From the NCBI RefSeq assembly GCF_902499335.1, contig NZ_CABVQK010000010.1, positions 1 through 64,000 of the forward strand: 64,000 bases of DNA. The letters are read 5' to 3'. The DNA comes from Burkholderia lata (GTDB taxonomy: Bacteria; Pseudomonadota; Gammaproteobacteria; Burkholderiales; Burkholderiaceae). The notes under the pieces are model-generated. The model saw nothing but the letters and a program-made list of their open reading frames with translations. It had not been told where the DNA came from and made no database searches. Below are positions 32,816 through 41,430 of this stretch, piece by piece; position 1 is the first letter of the stretch, and the number at the start of each line of letters is the position of its first letter. Both the position numbers and the translations under genes were made by a program.

Positions 32816-34201
32816 ATGCACATCCACATTCTTGGCATCTGCGGCACCTTCATGGGCGGTCTCGCCGTACTCGCGCGCGAGGCGGGCCACACGGTGACGG
32901 GTTGCGACGCGGGCGTCTATCCGCCGATGAGCACGCAGCTCGAGGCGCAGGGCATCACGCTGATCGAGGGCTACGGCGCCGAGCAGATCGACCTGAAACC
33001 GGACCTGTTCGTGATCGGCAACGTCGTCACGCGCGGCAATCCGCTGATGGAGGCGATCCTGGATCGCGGCCTGCCGTACGTGTCGGGCCCGCAATGGCTC
33101 GGCGAGCACGTGCTGGCCGGCAAGTGGGTGCTCGCGGTCGCGGGCACGCACGGCAAGACGACCACGTCGTCGATGCTCGCGTGGCTGCTGGAAGACTCGG
33201 GCCTGAACCCGGGCTTCCTGATCGGTGGCGTGCCGCTGAACTTCGGCGTGTCGGCGCGGCTCACCGATTCGAGCTTCTTCGTGATCGAGGCCGACGAATA
33301 CGATACGGCGTTCTTCGACAAGCGCTCGAAGTTCGTCCACTACCGGCCGCGCACCGCCGTGCTGAACAATCTCGAATTCGATCACGCCGACATCTTCCCG
33401 GATCTCGCCGCGATCGAGACGCAATTCCACCATCTCGTGCGCACCGTGCCCGGTGTCGGCCGGATCGTCACGAACGGCCGCTCGGACGCGCTCGATCGCG
33501 TGCTGGCGCGCGGCTGCTGGAGCGAGGTCGAGCGCTTCGGCGTCGATGGCGGCTGGCAGGCGCTGCCGGCCGAGGACGGCGTGCCGGTCGACGAGCGCTT
33601 CGCGGTGTATTCGCATGCGGAACGGGTCGGCGAAGTCGCGTGGCAGGTGCAGGGCGATCACAACCGGATGAACGCGCTCGCGGCGATCGCCGCCGCGCGC
33701 CACGTCGGCGTGCCGCCCGCGCAGGCAGCCGAATCCCTCGCGTCGTTCCGTAACGTGAAGCGCCGCATGGAAGTGCGCGGCAGTGTGGACGGCGTGACCG
33801 TCTACGACGACTTCGCGCACCATCCGACCGCGATCGACACCACGATCGCCGGCCTTCGTGCACGCATCGGCCGCCAGAATGCCCGCATCCTCGCGGTGCT
33901 CGAGCCGCGTTCGAACACGATGAAGCTGGGTGTGATGAAGTCGCAATTGCCGGCGAGCCTGGCCGACGCCGATCTCGTGTTCGGTTACGGCGCGCCCACC
34001 GGGCGCGACGCGCTCGGCTGGAATCTGGCCGAGGCGCTGGCACCGCTGGGCGAGAAGGCGCACGCATTCGACGATCTGCACCTGCTGGTGAAGTCCGTCG
34101 TCGCAGCGGCCCGCCCGGGCGACCACGTGCTCGTGATGAGCAACGGCGGCTTCGGCGGCGTGCACCAGAAGCTGCTCGATGCGCTCGGGAGCCGCACGTG
34201 A
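32816..34201 (+). CDS. mpl: UDP-N-acetylmuramate:L-alanyl-gamma-D-glutamyl-meso-diaminopimelate ligase
   Basis: A 461-residue Mur-ligase-family enzyme that joins recycled murein tripeptide to UDP-MurNAc. Seen: N-terminal MHIHILGICGTFMGGLAVLA, ATP loop VAGTHGKTTTSSMLAWLLE (about 105-123), and YDDFAHHPTAI with ADP-binding residues (about 329-339). The ICGTFMG opening distinguishes Mpl from MurC. Functionally linked to AmpD at 17.3 kb, which makes its tripeptide substrate. Its stop overlaps the GTG start of the esterase gene (GTGA). Confidence 0.95.
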   Translation: MHIHILGICGTFMGGLAVLAREAGHTVTGCDAGVYPPMSTQLEAQGITLIEGYGAEQIDLKPDLFVIGNVVTRGNPLMEAILDRGLPYVSGPQWLGEHVLAGKWVLAVAGTHGKTTTSSMLAWLLEDSGLNPGFLIGGVPLNFGVSARLTDSSFFVIEADEYDTAFFDKRSKFVHYRPRTAVLNNLEFDHADIFPDLAAIETQFHHLVRTVPGVGRIVTNGRSDALDRVLARGCWSEVERFGVDGGWQALPAEDGVPVDERFAVYSHAERVGEVAWQVQGDHNRMNALAAIAAARHVGVPPAQAAESLASFRNVKRRMEVRGSVDGVTVYDDFAHHPTAIDTTIAGLRARIGRQNARILAVLEPRSNTMKLGVMKSQLPASLADADLVFGYGAPTGRDALGWNLAEALAPLGEKAHAFDDLHLLVKSVVAAARPGDHVLVMSNGGFGGVHQKLLDALGSRT

Positions 34202-34767
34202 TCCTGTATCTGCACGGTTTCCGGTCGTCACCGGAATCGCAGAAGTCGCGTCAGCTCGCCGCGCGCATGGCCGAGCTCGGGCGCACCGACGAGTGGCGGT
34301 GCCCGTCGCTGTCGGTGTCGCCGCTCGAAGCGATCGCGGTCGCGGAAGCCGAGGTGGCCGGCGCGCGCGACGTGACCGTCGTCGGCAGCTCGCTCGGCGG
34401 CTATTACGCCACGTGGCTGGCCGAAAAGCACGGCTGGAAGGCCGTGCTGCTGAATCCGGCCATCGTGCCGCAGCGCGATCTCGAGCAGCATCTGGGCGAA
34501 CAGCCGCTGTACCACGGCGGCGGCACGATCGTCGTCGAGCGTCGTCACCTGCATGAACTCGATGCGCTGCGCGTGCCGGCGATCACGCGTGCCGAACGCT
34601 ACTATCTGTTCGCGGCGACCGGCGACGAAGTGCTCGATTACCGCGAGATGCTTGCGCATTACCCGGGCGCGAAAACACGCGTGATCGAAGGCAGCGATCA
34701 CGGGATCAGCGAGTTTGCCGACTATGTCGACGACGTTCTCGCCTTTTGCGACGGAAAGACGTCTTAA
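34198..34767 (+). CDS. YqiA-like alpha/beta-hydrolase (esterase)
   Basis: A 189-residue small alpha/beta hydrolase of the YqiA/UPF0227 type. Seen: MILYLHGFRSSPESQKS with the oxyanion His-Gly, nucleophile elbow VVGSSLGGYYATWLA (Ser about 63), a later GDEVLDY Asp and EGSDHGISEF His. The GTG start overlaps the mpl stop by 4 bp, so translation is probably coupled. The substrate is not known. Confidence 0.85.
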   Translation: MILYLHGFRSSPESQKSRQLAARMAELGRTDEWRCPSLSVSPLEAIAVAEAEVAGARDVTVVGSSLGGYYATWLAEKHGWKAVLLNPAIVPQRDLEQHLGEQPLYHGGGTIVVERRHLHELDALRVPAITRAERYYLFAATGDEVLDYREMLAHYPGAKTRVIEGSDHGISEFADYVDDVLAFCDGKTS

Positions 34768-34847
34768 ACCGGCCATGGGCCGATCGAATTCCCATCATCA
34801 TGCGGCGCCGCCGACGCGGCGCCCGGCAGTCTGAACGAGAGTACTGA

Positions 34848-36935
34848 GTGAACGTTTTCTTCGAGGAATCGGGCAGTTTCAAGGCGGGCAGCGTGCTGTC
34901 GCGCCAGGGTGACGCATTTCAGGTCGAGTTGCCCGGCGGGCGGCGTGCGAAGGTGCGCGCGAAAGACGTGCTGATCGAATTCGACAAGCCGGCCGCAGGC
35001 GAACTGATGCAGGAGGCCGACACGGCCGCGCAGCAGATCGACCTGGACTTCCTGTGGGAATGCGCGCCGGCCGACGAGTTCGCGTATACGGCGCTGGCCG
35101 CGGAATACTTCGGCGCGACGTACGGCCCGGTCGAGCGTGCGGCGCTGGTGTTGCGGCTGCACGGCTCGCCCGTCTACTTCCGCCGCAAGGGGCGCGGCCA
35201 GTACCAGCGCGCGCCGGAAGAGCAGCTCAAGATGGCGCTCGCGTCGCTCGAGCGCAAGCGCCAGCAGGCGCTCGTCCAGGTGCAGTATGAAGAGGAGCTG
35301 AAGGCAGGCAAGCTGCCGGACGCGTTCGCGGGCAAGGTGCTCGGGCTGCTGACGCGGCCGGACAAGAACGCGATCGAATACAAGGCGATGGAAGCGGCGG
35401 CCGGTGCGCGTGGCGTGTCACCGGCGCGGCTGATGCTCGACTGCGGCGGCATCGCGTCGCCGCGTGCGCTGCACGAGGCGCGCTTCCTCGCGGAGTTCTT
35501 CCCGCACGGCACGGGCTTTCCGGCCGTCTCGGTCTGCGCACTGCCGGACGACCTGCCGCGCGCGGACGTCCAGGCGTTCTCGATCGACGACATCACGACG
35601 ACCGAAATCGACGACGCGTTCTCGGTCGAGCACCTGGCCGACGGCCGCGTGCGGATCGGCGTGCACATCGCGGCGCCGGCGCTCGGCATCGTGCGCGGCG
35701 ACGAGGTCGATGCGATCGCGCGCACGCGCCTGTCGACCGTCTACATGCCGGGCGACAAGATCACGATGCTGCCGGACGACGTCGTCGACGTGTTCACGCT
35801 GAAGGAAGGCGATTACCGCCCGGCGCTGTCGCTGTACATCATCGTCAACCGCGAAACGCAGGAGATCGTCGCGAACGAGACGCGCGCCGAGCTCGTGTTC
35901 GTGAAGAACAACCTGCGGCACAACCACCTCGACGAGCTCGTCAACGAAGAGACGCTCGCGGCTGGCACCGGCGACTATCCGCACAAGGAAGACATCGCCG
36001 TGCTGTGGCCGCTCGCGCAGGCGCTGTTCGAGAAGCGCCAGGTCGCGCGCGCGGGCTACGGCCTGAAGCGCGAGGTGCAGCGCAACACCGATTACAACTT
36101 CTACGTCGACGGCGAGCACGTGTCGATCACGCCGCGCCGCCGCGGTTCGCCGCTCGACCTGATCGTGTCGGAGCTCGCGATCCTCGCGAACTCGACCTGG
36201 GGTGCATTCCTGCACGACCACACGGTACCGGGCATCTACCGCTCGCAGCGCGGCTTCGGCGCGCCGGGCCCGAAGCGCACGCGGATGCAGACGACGGCCG
36301 CGCCGCACGAAGGCCTCGGCGTGGCGCAGTACGCGTGGAGCACGTCGCCGCTGCGCCGCTACGTCGACCTCGTGAACCAGTGGCAACTGCTCGCGTGCGT
36401 GCAGCATGGCGTCACCGCGAAGCTCGCCGCACCGTTCAAGCCGAAGGACGCCGACCTGTACGCGGTCGTGCAGGGCTTCGACGACACCTATACGGCCTAC
36501 GCCGACTACCAGCGCCGGATGGAGTATTTCTGGTGCCTGCGCTGGCTTGCGCAGGAGCAGAAGAAGCACGTCGTCGCGAGCGTCGTGAAGGGCGACCTCG
36601 TGCGCCTCGAGGAAATTCCGCTGCTGCTGCACGTGCCGGGCCTCGGCGTGCATGCGCGCGGCACGCGCGTGCTGCTCGACGTGATGTCGCTCGACGAGCT
36701 GACGATCGAGGCGTCGGTGCGGTTGCTGAACGTGCTCGATGCGCCGACCGTGACGAGCGGCGACGCGGCAGAGGAAGAGGATGACGCCGAAGGCGGTGAC
36801 GACACGCTGATCGACGCCGAAGACGCGTCGGCCGAAACCGAAGCCGAAGCGCTGGCGGAAGCGGACGGCGCGGCGGCCGGTGAAGGCGGCGAAGCCGCGA
36901 GCGGCGACACGAGTGAAGAGGGGCGCGCATCATGA
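34848..36935 (+). CDS. RNase II/RNase R family exoribonuclease
   Basis: A 695-residue 3'-5' exoribonuclease homologue. An N-terminal nucleic-acid-binding part precedes the RNB domain, whose metal-binding Asp cluster is SIDDITTTEIDDAFSVE (about 245-261). Later RNB features include WSTSPLRRYVDLVNQWQ (about 500-516). The C-terminal 60 residues are almost all Glu/Asp/Ala, an unusual acidic disordered tail. GTG start. Overlaps aroE by 4 bp (ATGA). Whether it acts as RNase II or has a narrower role is unknown. Confidence 0.88.
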   Translation: MNVFFEESGSFKAGSVLSRQGDAFQVELPGGRRAKVRAKDVLIEFDKPAAGELMQEADTAAQQIDLDFLWECAPADEFAYTALAAEYFGATYGPVERAALVLRLHGSPVYFRRKGRGQYQRAPEEQLKMALASLERKRQQALVQVQYEEELKAGKLPDAFAGKVLGLLTRPDKNAIEYKAMEAAAGARGVSPARLMLDCGGIASPRALHEARFLAEFFPHGTGFPAVSVCALPDDLPRADVQAFSIDDITTTEIDDAFSVEHLADGRVRIGVHIAAPALGIVRGDEVDAIARTRLSTVYMPGDKITMLPDDVVDVFTLKEGDYRPALSLYIIVNRETQEIVANETRAELVFVKNNLRHNHLDELVNEETLAAGTGDYPHKEDIAVLWPLAQALFEKRQVARAGYGLKREVQRNTDYNFYVDGEHVSITPRRRGSPLDLIVSELAILANSTWGAFLHDHTVPGIYRSQRGFGAPGPKRTRMQTTAAPHEGLGVAQYAWSTSPLRRYVDLVNQWQLLACVQHGVTAKLAAPFKPKDADLYAVVQGFDDTYTAYADYQRRMEYFWCLRWLAQEQKKHVVASVVKGDLVRLEEIPLLLHVPGLGVHARGTRVLLDVMSLDELTIEASVRLLNVLDAPTVTSGDAAEEEDDAEGGDDTLIDAEDASAETEAEALAEADGAAAGEGGEAASGDTSEEGRAS

Positions 36936-37798
36936 CCGCGGCTGCGTCGACGAGCGGCGCCGACCGCTATGTAGTGTTCGGCAATCCGGTGGCGCACAGC
37001 AAGTCGCCGTTCATCCACGCGCAGTTCGCCGCGCAGACCGGCGAGCCGGTCGAATACACGCACCGGCTCGCGCCGGTCGACGGGTTTGACGCCGCCGTGC
37101 GCGCGTTCGTCGCCGAAGGCGGTCGCGGCGCGAACGTGACGGTGCCGTTCAAGCTCGACGCGCATGCGCTCGCCGACACGCTGTCGCCGCGCGCGGCGGC
37201 GGCGGGTGCGGTGAATACGCTGCGCATCGACGCCGATGGTCGCATCCACGGCGACAACACCGACGGTGTCGGCCTCGTGCGCGACATCGAAGCGAATCTC
37301 GGCGTGTCGCTGGCGGGCGCACGCATCCTGCTGCTCGGCGCGGGTGGCGCGGCGCGTGGCGTCGTGCTGCCGCTGCTCGACCGCGCGCCGCTGTCGATCA
37401 CGATCGTGAACCGTACCGCGAGCAAGGCGGAAGCGCTCGTCGGCCAGTTTATGCAGGCTGCGCACGATGCGGGCTGCACGCTCGCGGGCGGCGGCCCCGA
37501 TGTCGTGCGCGCGGAGCCATACGACGTGGTGATCAACGCGACGGCCGGCAGCCTCGATGCCGCGCTGCCGGAGTGCGACGCGGCTGCATTCGGCGCGGGC
37601 ACGCTCGCGTACGACATGATGTACGGCGCGCAGCCGACGGTGTTCATGCAGCATGCGGCGTCGCTCGGCGCGCGCACGGCCGACGGACTCGGGATGCTCG
37701 TCGAGCAGGCGGCCGAATCGTTCTTCATCTGGCGCGGTGTGCGGCCGGACGGCGCACCGGTGCTGGCCGCGCTGCGCCAGGCGCTCGCGGCGAACTGA
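36932..37798 (+). CDS. aroE: Shikimate dehydrogenase (NADP+)
   Basis: A 288-residue enzyme reducing 3-dehydroshikimate to shikimate. Seen: VFGNPVAHSKSPFIHAQFA (about 11-29, substrate Ser residues), GANVTVPFKLDAHAL with the catalytic Lys (about 75), NTDGVGLVRDIE, nucleotide loop LLGAGGAARGVVLPLL (about 132-147), and NRTASKAEAL for NADP. Length is standard. Translationally coupled to the RNase gene and followed 14 bp later by mtgA. Confidence 0.96.
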   Translation: MTAAASTSGADRYVVFGNPVAHSKSPFIHAQFAAQTGEPVEYTHRLAPVDGFDAAVRAFVAEGGRGANVTVPFKLDAHALADTLSPRAAAAGAVNTLRIDADGRIHGDNTDGVGLVRDIEANLGVSLAGARILLLGAGGAARGVVLPLLDRAPLSITIVNRTASKAEALVGQFMQAAHDAGCTLAGGGPDVVRAEPYDVVINATAGSLDAALPECDAAAFGAGTLAYDMMYGAQPTVFMQHAASLGARTADGLGMLVEQAAESFFIWRGVRPDGAPVLAALRQALAAN

Positions 37799-37812
37799 TC
37801 GGAGCGCGGCAC

Positions 37813-38550
37813 GTGGCGGCGGTGAGCGGCACGCAGCACACGCGGACGGTGAGCCCGACCCGCTGGATCGTCTATGCGGGCTCGGTGTTCGCGCTCGCGT
37901 GGCTCGCGACGCAACTGTTCTATCTCGCGCAGATCGCGCTGTGGTCGTTCGTGAACCCGGGCTCGACCGCGTTCATGCGAACCGACGCGTGGTGGCTGTC
38001 GCGCGACAAGCCGCCCGCGCAGATCCAGCACCAGTGGGTGCCGTACGACCAGATCTCGCGCAACCTGAAGCGCGCGCTGATCGCGTCGGAAGATTCGACC
38101 TTCGCAACCAACAACGGCTACGACGTCGACGCGATCCTGCAGGCGTGGGAGAAGAACAAGGCACGCGGCAAGATCGTCGCGGGCGGCTCGACGATCACGC
38201 AGCAGCTCGCGCGCAACCTGTTCCTGTCGCGCGAGAAGAGCTACATCCGCAAGGGGCAGGAGCTCATCATCACGTGGATGCTCGAAACGGTGCTCGACAA
38301 GGAGCGGATCTTCGAGATCTACCTGAACTCCGTCGAGTGGGGACGCGGCGTGTACGGCGCCGAGGCGGCCGCACGCTATTACTACCGGATTCCCGCGAGC
38401 CGGCTCGGCGCGTGGCAGTCGGCGCGCCTCGCGGTGATGCTGCCGAAGCCGCGCTGGTTCGACGCGCACCGCGGCTCGGCCTACCAGGCGCAGCGCGCGG
38501 CCGTCATTGCCCGCCGGATGGGTGCGGCCGAGCTGCCGCAATCGGAGTGA
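37813..38550 (+). CDS. mtgA: Monofunctional biosynthetic peptidoglycan transglycosylase
   Basis: A 245-residue inner-membrane enzyme that polymerises lipid II glycan strands. One N-terminal membrane segment (WIVYAGSVFALAWLATQLFY, about 16-35), then GT51 motifs: SEDSTFATNNGYD with the catalytic Glu, GGSTITQQLARNLFLS, and RKGQELIITWMLE followed by YLNSVEWGRGVYG. There is no transpeptidase domain. GTG start with GGAG nine bases upstream. Last gene of the mpl-to-mtgA run. Confidence 0.94.
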   Translation: MAAVSGTQHTRTVSPTRWIVYAGSVFALAWLATQLFYLAQIALWSFVNPGSTAFMRTDAWWLSRDKPPAQIQHQWVPYDQISRNLKRALIASEDSTFATNNGYDVDAILQAWEKNKARGKIVAGGSTITQQLARNLFLSREKSYIRKGQELIITWMLETVLDKERIFEIYLNSVEWGRGVYGAEAAARYYYRIPASRLGAWQSARLAVMLPKPRWFDAHRGSAYQAQRAAVIARRMGAAELPQSE

Positions 38551-38989
38551 ACGGCGGCGCGCTCGCGCCGTCGCATTGACCGTTTCGACACTCATGCGCC
38601 GCTCTCGAGCCGTTTGTGCGCTGCAGCGCATTCATGTCGCGCGCATTTCGGGCCACATCCATTAGACGAATTCGTCTATTTCGCTTTGCTGAGCAATATT
38701 GGACGTCGTGCGATTTTGTTAGCCGATATGGCGCGAAATTCAGGGATTTTTAGTTTCCCGAAGTAAACGCGAAAGTCGATGAAAGGCACGTGAAATGCAA
38801 CGTTTCGCGAATCGAATTATTCCTGAAAGGTGTGCGCCGCACCGGCTGCCGGCCAAATATTTCAAAATTTTTCAAAGCTGACGGGCTCGCGTATATTGGC
38901 CAGCGCCTCGGCTTATCGGCCGCAATCGAGGCGGGGGGCGGCTTATCCGGCTGCTCGACACAAAAACATCCGAGAGAAGGAAAGCAACG
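38551..38989. other. Intergenic region with an isolated palindrome
   Basis: A 439-bp stretch, AT-richer than its surroundings, with no credible gene. TAGACGAATTCGTCTA (38663-38678) is a perfect 16-bp palindrome of operator type. Near 38879-38900, a CTGACG followed by TATATT could be a weak promoter for the S10 gene. GGCTTATC occurs twice shortly before that gene (38910 and 38939). Confidence 0.45.
38663..38678. promoter_or_regulatory. 16-bp palindrome, candidate operator
   Basis: TAGACGAATTCGTCTA is a perfect palindrome about 110 bp past the mtgA stop and 310 bp before the S10 gene. No regulator gene is adjacent, so the protein that would bind is unknown. Confidence 0.4.
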
Positions 38990-40600
38990 ATGCCAGCGAG
39001 CAAAGCGAAGCTGTTGTTGGGAGTGGTGTTTTCTTCGCTGATTCTGACGGCCTGCAACGACGACGTGACATCGTCCGCTGCTGCCAGCGCCGACAATTCA
39101 GCCGATCCCGCCAGTCAGGTGGACAGGGCGTACAACGATCCGAACAGTTATTCGTCGAGCGCGAACGCGTCGCTCGACGCCTCCGCCGCGGTTGAAAAGG
39201 CCGCCGTCACGCATCACCAGATCACCATCAACGGCAAGACGATCCGCTACACGGCTACCGCCGGCCACCTCGTCGCGCGCAATCCGCAGACCGGCGCGCC
39301 CGAGGCATCGTTCTTCTATGTCGCCTATACGGCCGACAACCAGCCCGCGGCGAAGCGGCCCGTCACGTTCCTGTACAACGGCGGCCCCGGCTCGGCATCG
39401 GTGTGGCTGCACCTCGGCTCGTTCGGCCCGCGGCGGATCCAGACGGGCGACCCGAACGCGAACACGTCGACGTTCCCGTTCGTCGACAACCAGGAAAGCC
39501 TGCTCGACACGACCGACCTCGTGTTCGTCGATGCGATCGGCACCGGCTTCTCCGAAGCGGTCGCGCCGAACACGAACCAGACGTTCTGGGGCGTCGACCA
39601 GGACGGCGCCGCGTTCCGCGATTTCGTGACGCGCTACATCGCCGTGAACCAGCGCAACGATTCGCCGAAATACCTGTTCGGCGAATCGTACGGCACGCCG
39701 CGCACCGACGTGCTCGCGAACCTGCTCGAGACGGCCGGCGTGAAGCTCGCCGGCATCGTGCTGCAGTCGTCGATCCTGAACTACAACGTGAACTGCGACA
39801 TGGCGAGCGACTACATCGGCAACTCGAACAACGGGTCGAGCCCGGTGAGTTGCGCGGGCTTCGTGCCGTCCTATGGCACCGTCGGCGCGTACTACCAGCT
39901 CGACAACCCGAACCCGTCGAGCCTGCCGCAGTATGCGGACCAGATGCGCCTGCTGACGGCCGGCAGCTACGCGCCTGCCGTGAACGCGTACCTGGCGAGC
40001 CATACGCCGCCGCCGCCGACCCTCGTCACGACGATGGTGAATTCGACCGGCGTGAAGCAGTCGCTGTGGAACGCGAACTTCAACGTGATCCCGACCTTCT
40101 TCGACAACAGCTTCCAGCTGTCGCTGATCCCGGGCACGCTGATCGGCCGCTACGACGCCCGCGTGAACGTGCCGGTGTCGAGCCCGCTGGCATCCGGTGG
40201 CGACCCGTCGAGCACGTACATCACGCAGCCGTTCACCGACACGATCGGCAAGTACCTGCCGAACGAGCTGAAGTACACCGCGCAGTCGGCGTACTCGTTG
40301 AGCAGCAATGCGATCAACACGTGGGACTGGACGCACGACGGCCTCGCGATGCCCGACACGATCCCCGATCTCGCCGCGGCGCTGTCGCTGAATCCGCAAC
40401 TGAAGGTGCTGTCGCTGAACGGGTATCACGACATCGCGACGCCGTTCTACCAGACCGAGCTCGACCTCGCGCGGCTCGGGACGCAACCGAACCTGACGAT
40501 CAAGGACTATCAGGGCGGACACATGGTCTATCTCGACGATACGTCGCGTCCGCAGGAGAAAGCCGACCTCGTGACCTTCTACAACGCGGCCGCGCACTGA
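38990..40600 (+). CDS. S10-family serine carboxypeptidase-like lipoprotein
   Basis: A 536-residue exported alpha/beta-hydrolase resembling S10 serine carboxypeptidases. The signal ends LILTAC, so it is a probable lipoprotein (Cys about 22). Seen: oxyanion region YNGGPGSASVWLHLG, nucleophile GESYGTPR (Ser about 237), Asp in LSLNGYHDIATPF, and His in GGHMVYLDD near the end. Ser, Asp and His follow the S10 order. The Ala/Ser-rich N-terminal 60 residues are probably a tether. ATG follows AAGGAAAG. An EF-hand gene follows 82 bp later. Confidence 0.85.
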   Translation: MPASKAKLLLGVVFSSLILTACNDDVTSSAAASADNSADPASQVDRAYNDPNSYSSSANASLDASAAVEKAAVTHHQITINGKTIRYTATAGHLVARNPQTGAPEASFFYVAYTADNQPAAKRPVTFLYNGGPGSASVWLHLGSFGPRRIQTGDPNANTSTFPFVDNQESLLDTTDLVFVDAIGTGFSEAVAPNTNQTFWGVDQDGAAFRDFVTRYIAVNQRNDSPKYLFGESYGTPRTDVLANLLETAGVKLAGIVLQSSILNYNVNCDMASDYIGNSNNGSSPVSCAGFVPSYGTVGAYYQLDNPNPSSLPQYADQMRLLTAGSYAPAVNAYLASHTPPPPTLVTTMVNSTGVKQSLWNANFNVIPTFFDNSFQLSLIPGTLIGRYDARVNVPVSSPLASGGDPSSTYITQPFTDTIGKYLPNELKYTAQSAYSLSSNAINTWDWTHDGLAMPDTIPDLAAALSLNPQLKVLSLNGYHDIATPFYQTELDLARLGTQPNLTIKDYQGGHMVYLDDTSRPQEKADLVTFYNAAAH

Positions 40601-40682
40601 TGCGATGCGCAAGGCAGGCGACGCGCGCCCGCGGTGGCGCCGCGCCTGCCGTCGACGACCTCATTCCAGACTGGAGCCTGAT

Positions 40683-41081
40683 ATGAAGAATCGTTTCATC
40701 GTCGTTGCCGCGGCGCTCGCATGTGTCGGCGCCGCAGCATCCGTATCCGCGTTCGCGCAGGCGAGCGACGCCGCCGCACCGGTGCGTGCGCGCCAGGCGC
40801 AGCTCGGCGATCCGTACGTGCCGCCGGCCGCGCGCAAGCCGACCGCCGGCACGCAGACGACGGGCGCCGCGCTGCATGCGCAGGTGGTGCGCAAGCTCGC
40901 GCAGCAGTTCAGCGCGGCCGACTCGCAGAACACGGGTTCGATCACCGAATCGCAGGCCCGCGCGGCCGGCCTCGGCTACGTCGCGAACCACTTCCGGCAG
41001 ATCGACTCGGGCGGCAACGGCCGCGTGTCGTTCGCGGACGTCCAGCGCTACATGCAGGCACGCAGCACGAGCCAGCAGTAA
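40683..41081 (+). CDS. Small exported EF-hand protein
   Basis: A 132-residue secreted or periplasmic protein. Signal peptide to about residue 26 (AAASVSAFAQA). Two EF-hand-like loops follow: DSQNTGSITESQ, which lacks the usual acidic last residue, and DSGGNGRVSFAD, which keeps Asp at both ends. The second is the likelier calcium site. No enzymatic domain. It lies 82 bp after the S10 peptidase gene on the same strand and may be co-transcribed; a strong hairpin follows. Confidence 0.8.
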   Translation: MKNRFIVVAAALACVGAAASVSAFAQASDAAAPVRARQAQLGDPYVPPAARKPTAGTQTTGAALHAQVVRKLAQQFSAADSQNTGSITESQARAAGLGYVANHFRQIDSGGNGRVSFADVQRYMQARSTSQQ

Positions 41082-41101
41082 GCGCGGCGCGCGGTGAACA
41101 A

Positions 41102-41141
41102 ACGGGGGCGGAACCTGCGGCACAGCGGGTTCCGCCCCCGT
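41102..41141. terminator. Strong hairpin without T run after the EF-hand gene
   Basis: 14-bp perfect arms at 41102-41115 and 41128-41141 enclose a 12-nt loop. There is no T tract, so it is either a weak terminator or an mRNA 3'-end stabiliser. It marks the boundary before the sugar operon. Confidence 0.6.
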
Positions 41142-41219
41142 GCACATGGCGCCGCCGTTACGTCGCGTACGCGGCGGATTCGTGCCGAATTCTCATTATC
41201 TGGGCAACGCATTCAAATA

Positions 41220-41248
41220 TTGGAGACGAGTGCGTGCGCTCCTACAAT
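41220..41248 (+). promoter_or_regulatory. Promoter of the sugar operon
   Basis: TTGGAG (41220-41225) and TACAAT (41243-41248) are exactly 17 bp apart. It gives a leader of about 175 nt before the IclR gene. Confidence 0.65.
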
Positions 41249-41315
41249 CCGAAGCACATCGATAGCTTCGGACCCACGCATCGCGCGGCGCCCGACGCAC
41301 ACGGAGACACCTTCC

Positions 41316-41417
41316 ATGAAGTTCGCCGGGCGCTTTATTCGGTGCATCGACCGCCGCCTCGTCGCGACGCCGGACGCAGTTCCGGCCTCGCGCGAACGGC
41401 TTCACCGGTTCCGTTGA
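41316..41417 (+). CDS. Possible 33-residue upstream ORF
   Basis: ATG 41316 follows CGGAGA and opens a 33-codon Arg-rich frame that ends at TGA 41415-41417, 13 nt before the IclR ATG. It may be a leader peptide coupling translation to the regulator, or chance. No similarity is recognised. Confidence 0.3.
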   Translation: MKFAGRFIRCIDRRLVATPDAVPASRERLHRFR

Positions 41418-41430
41418 AGAAGCCCGCCCC

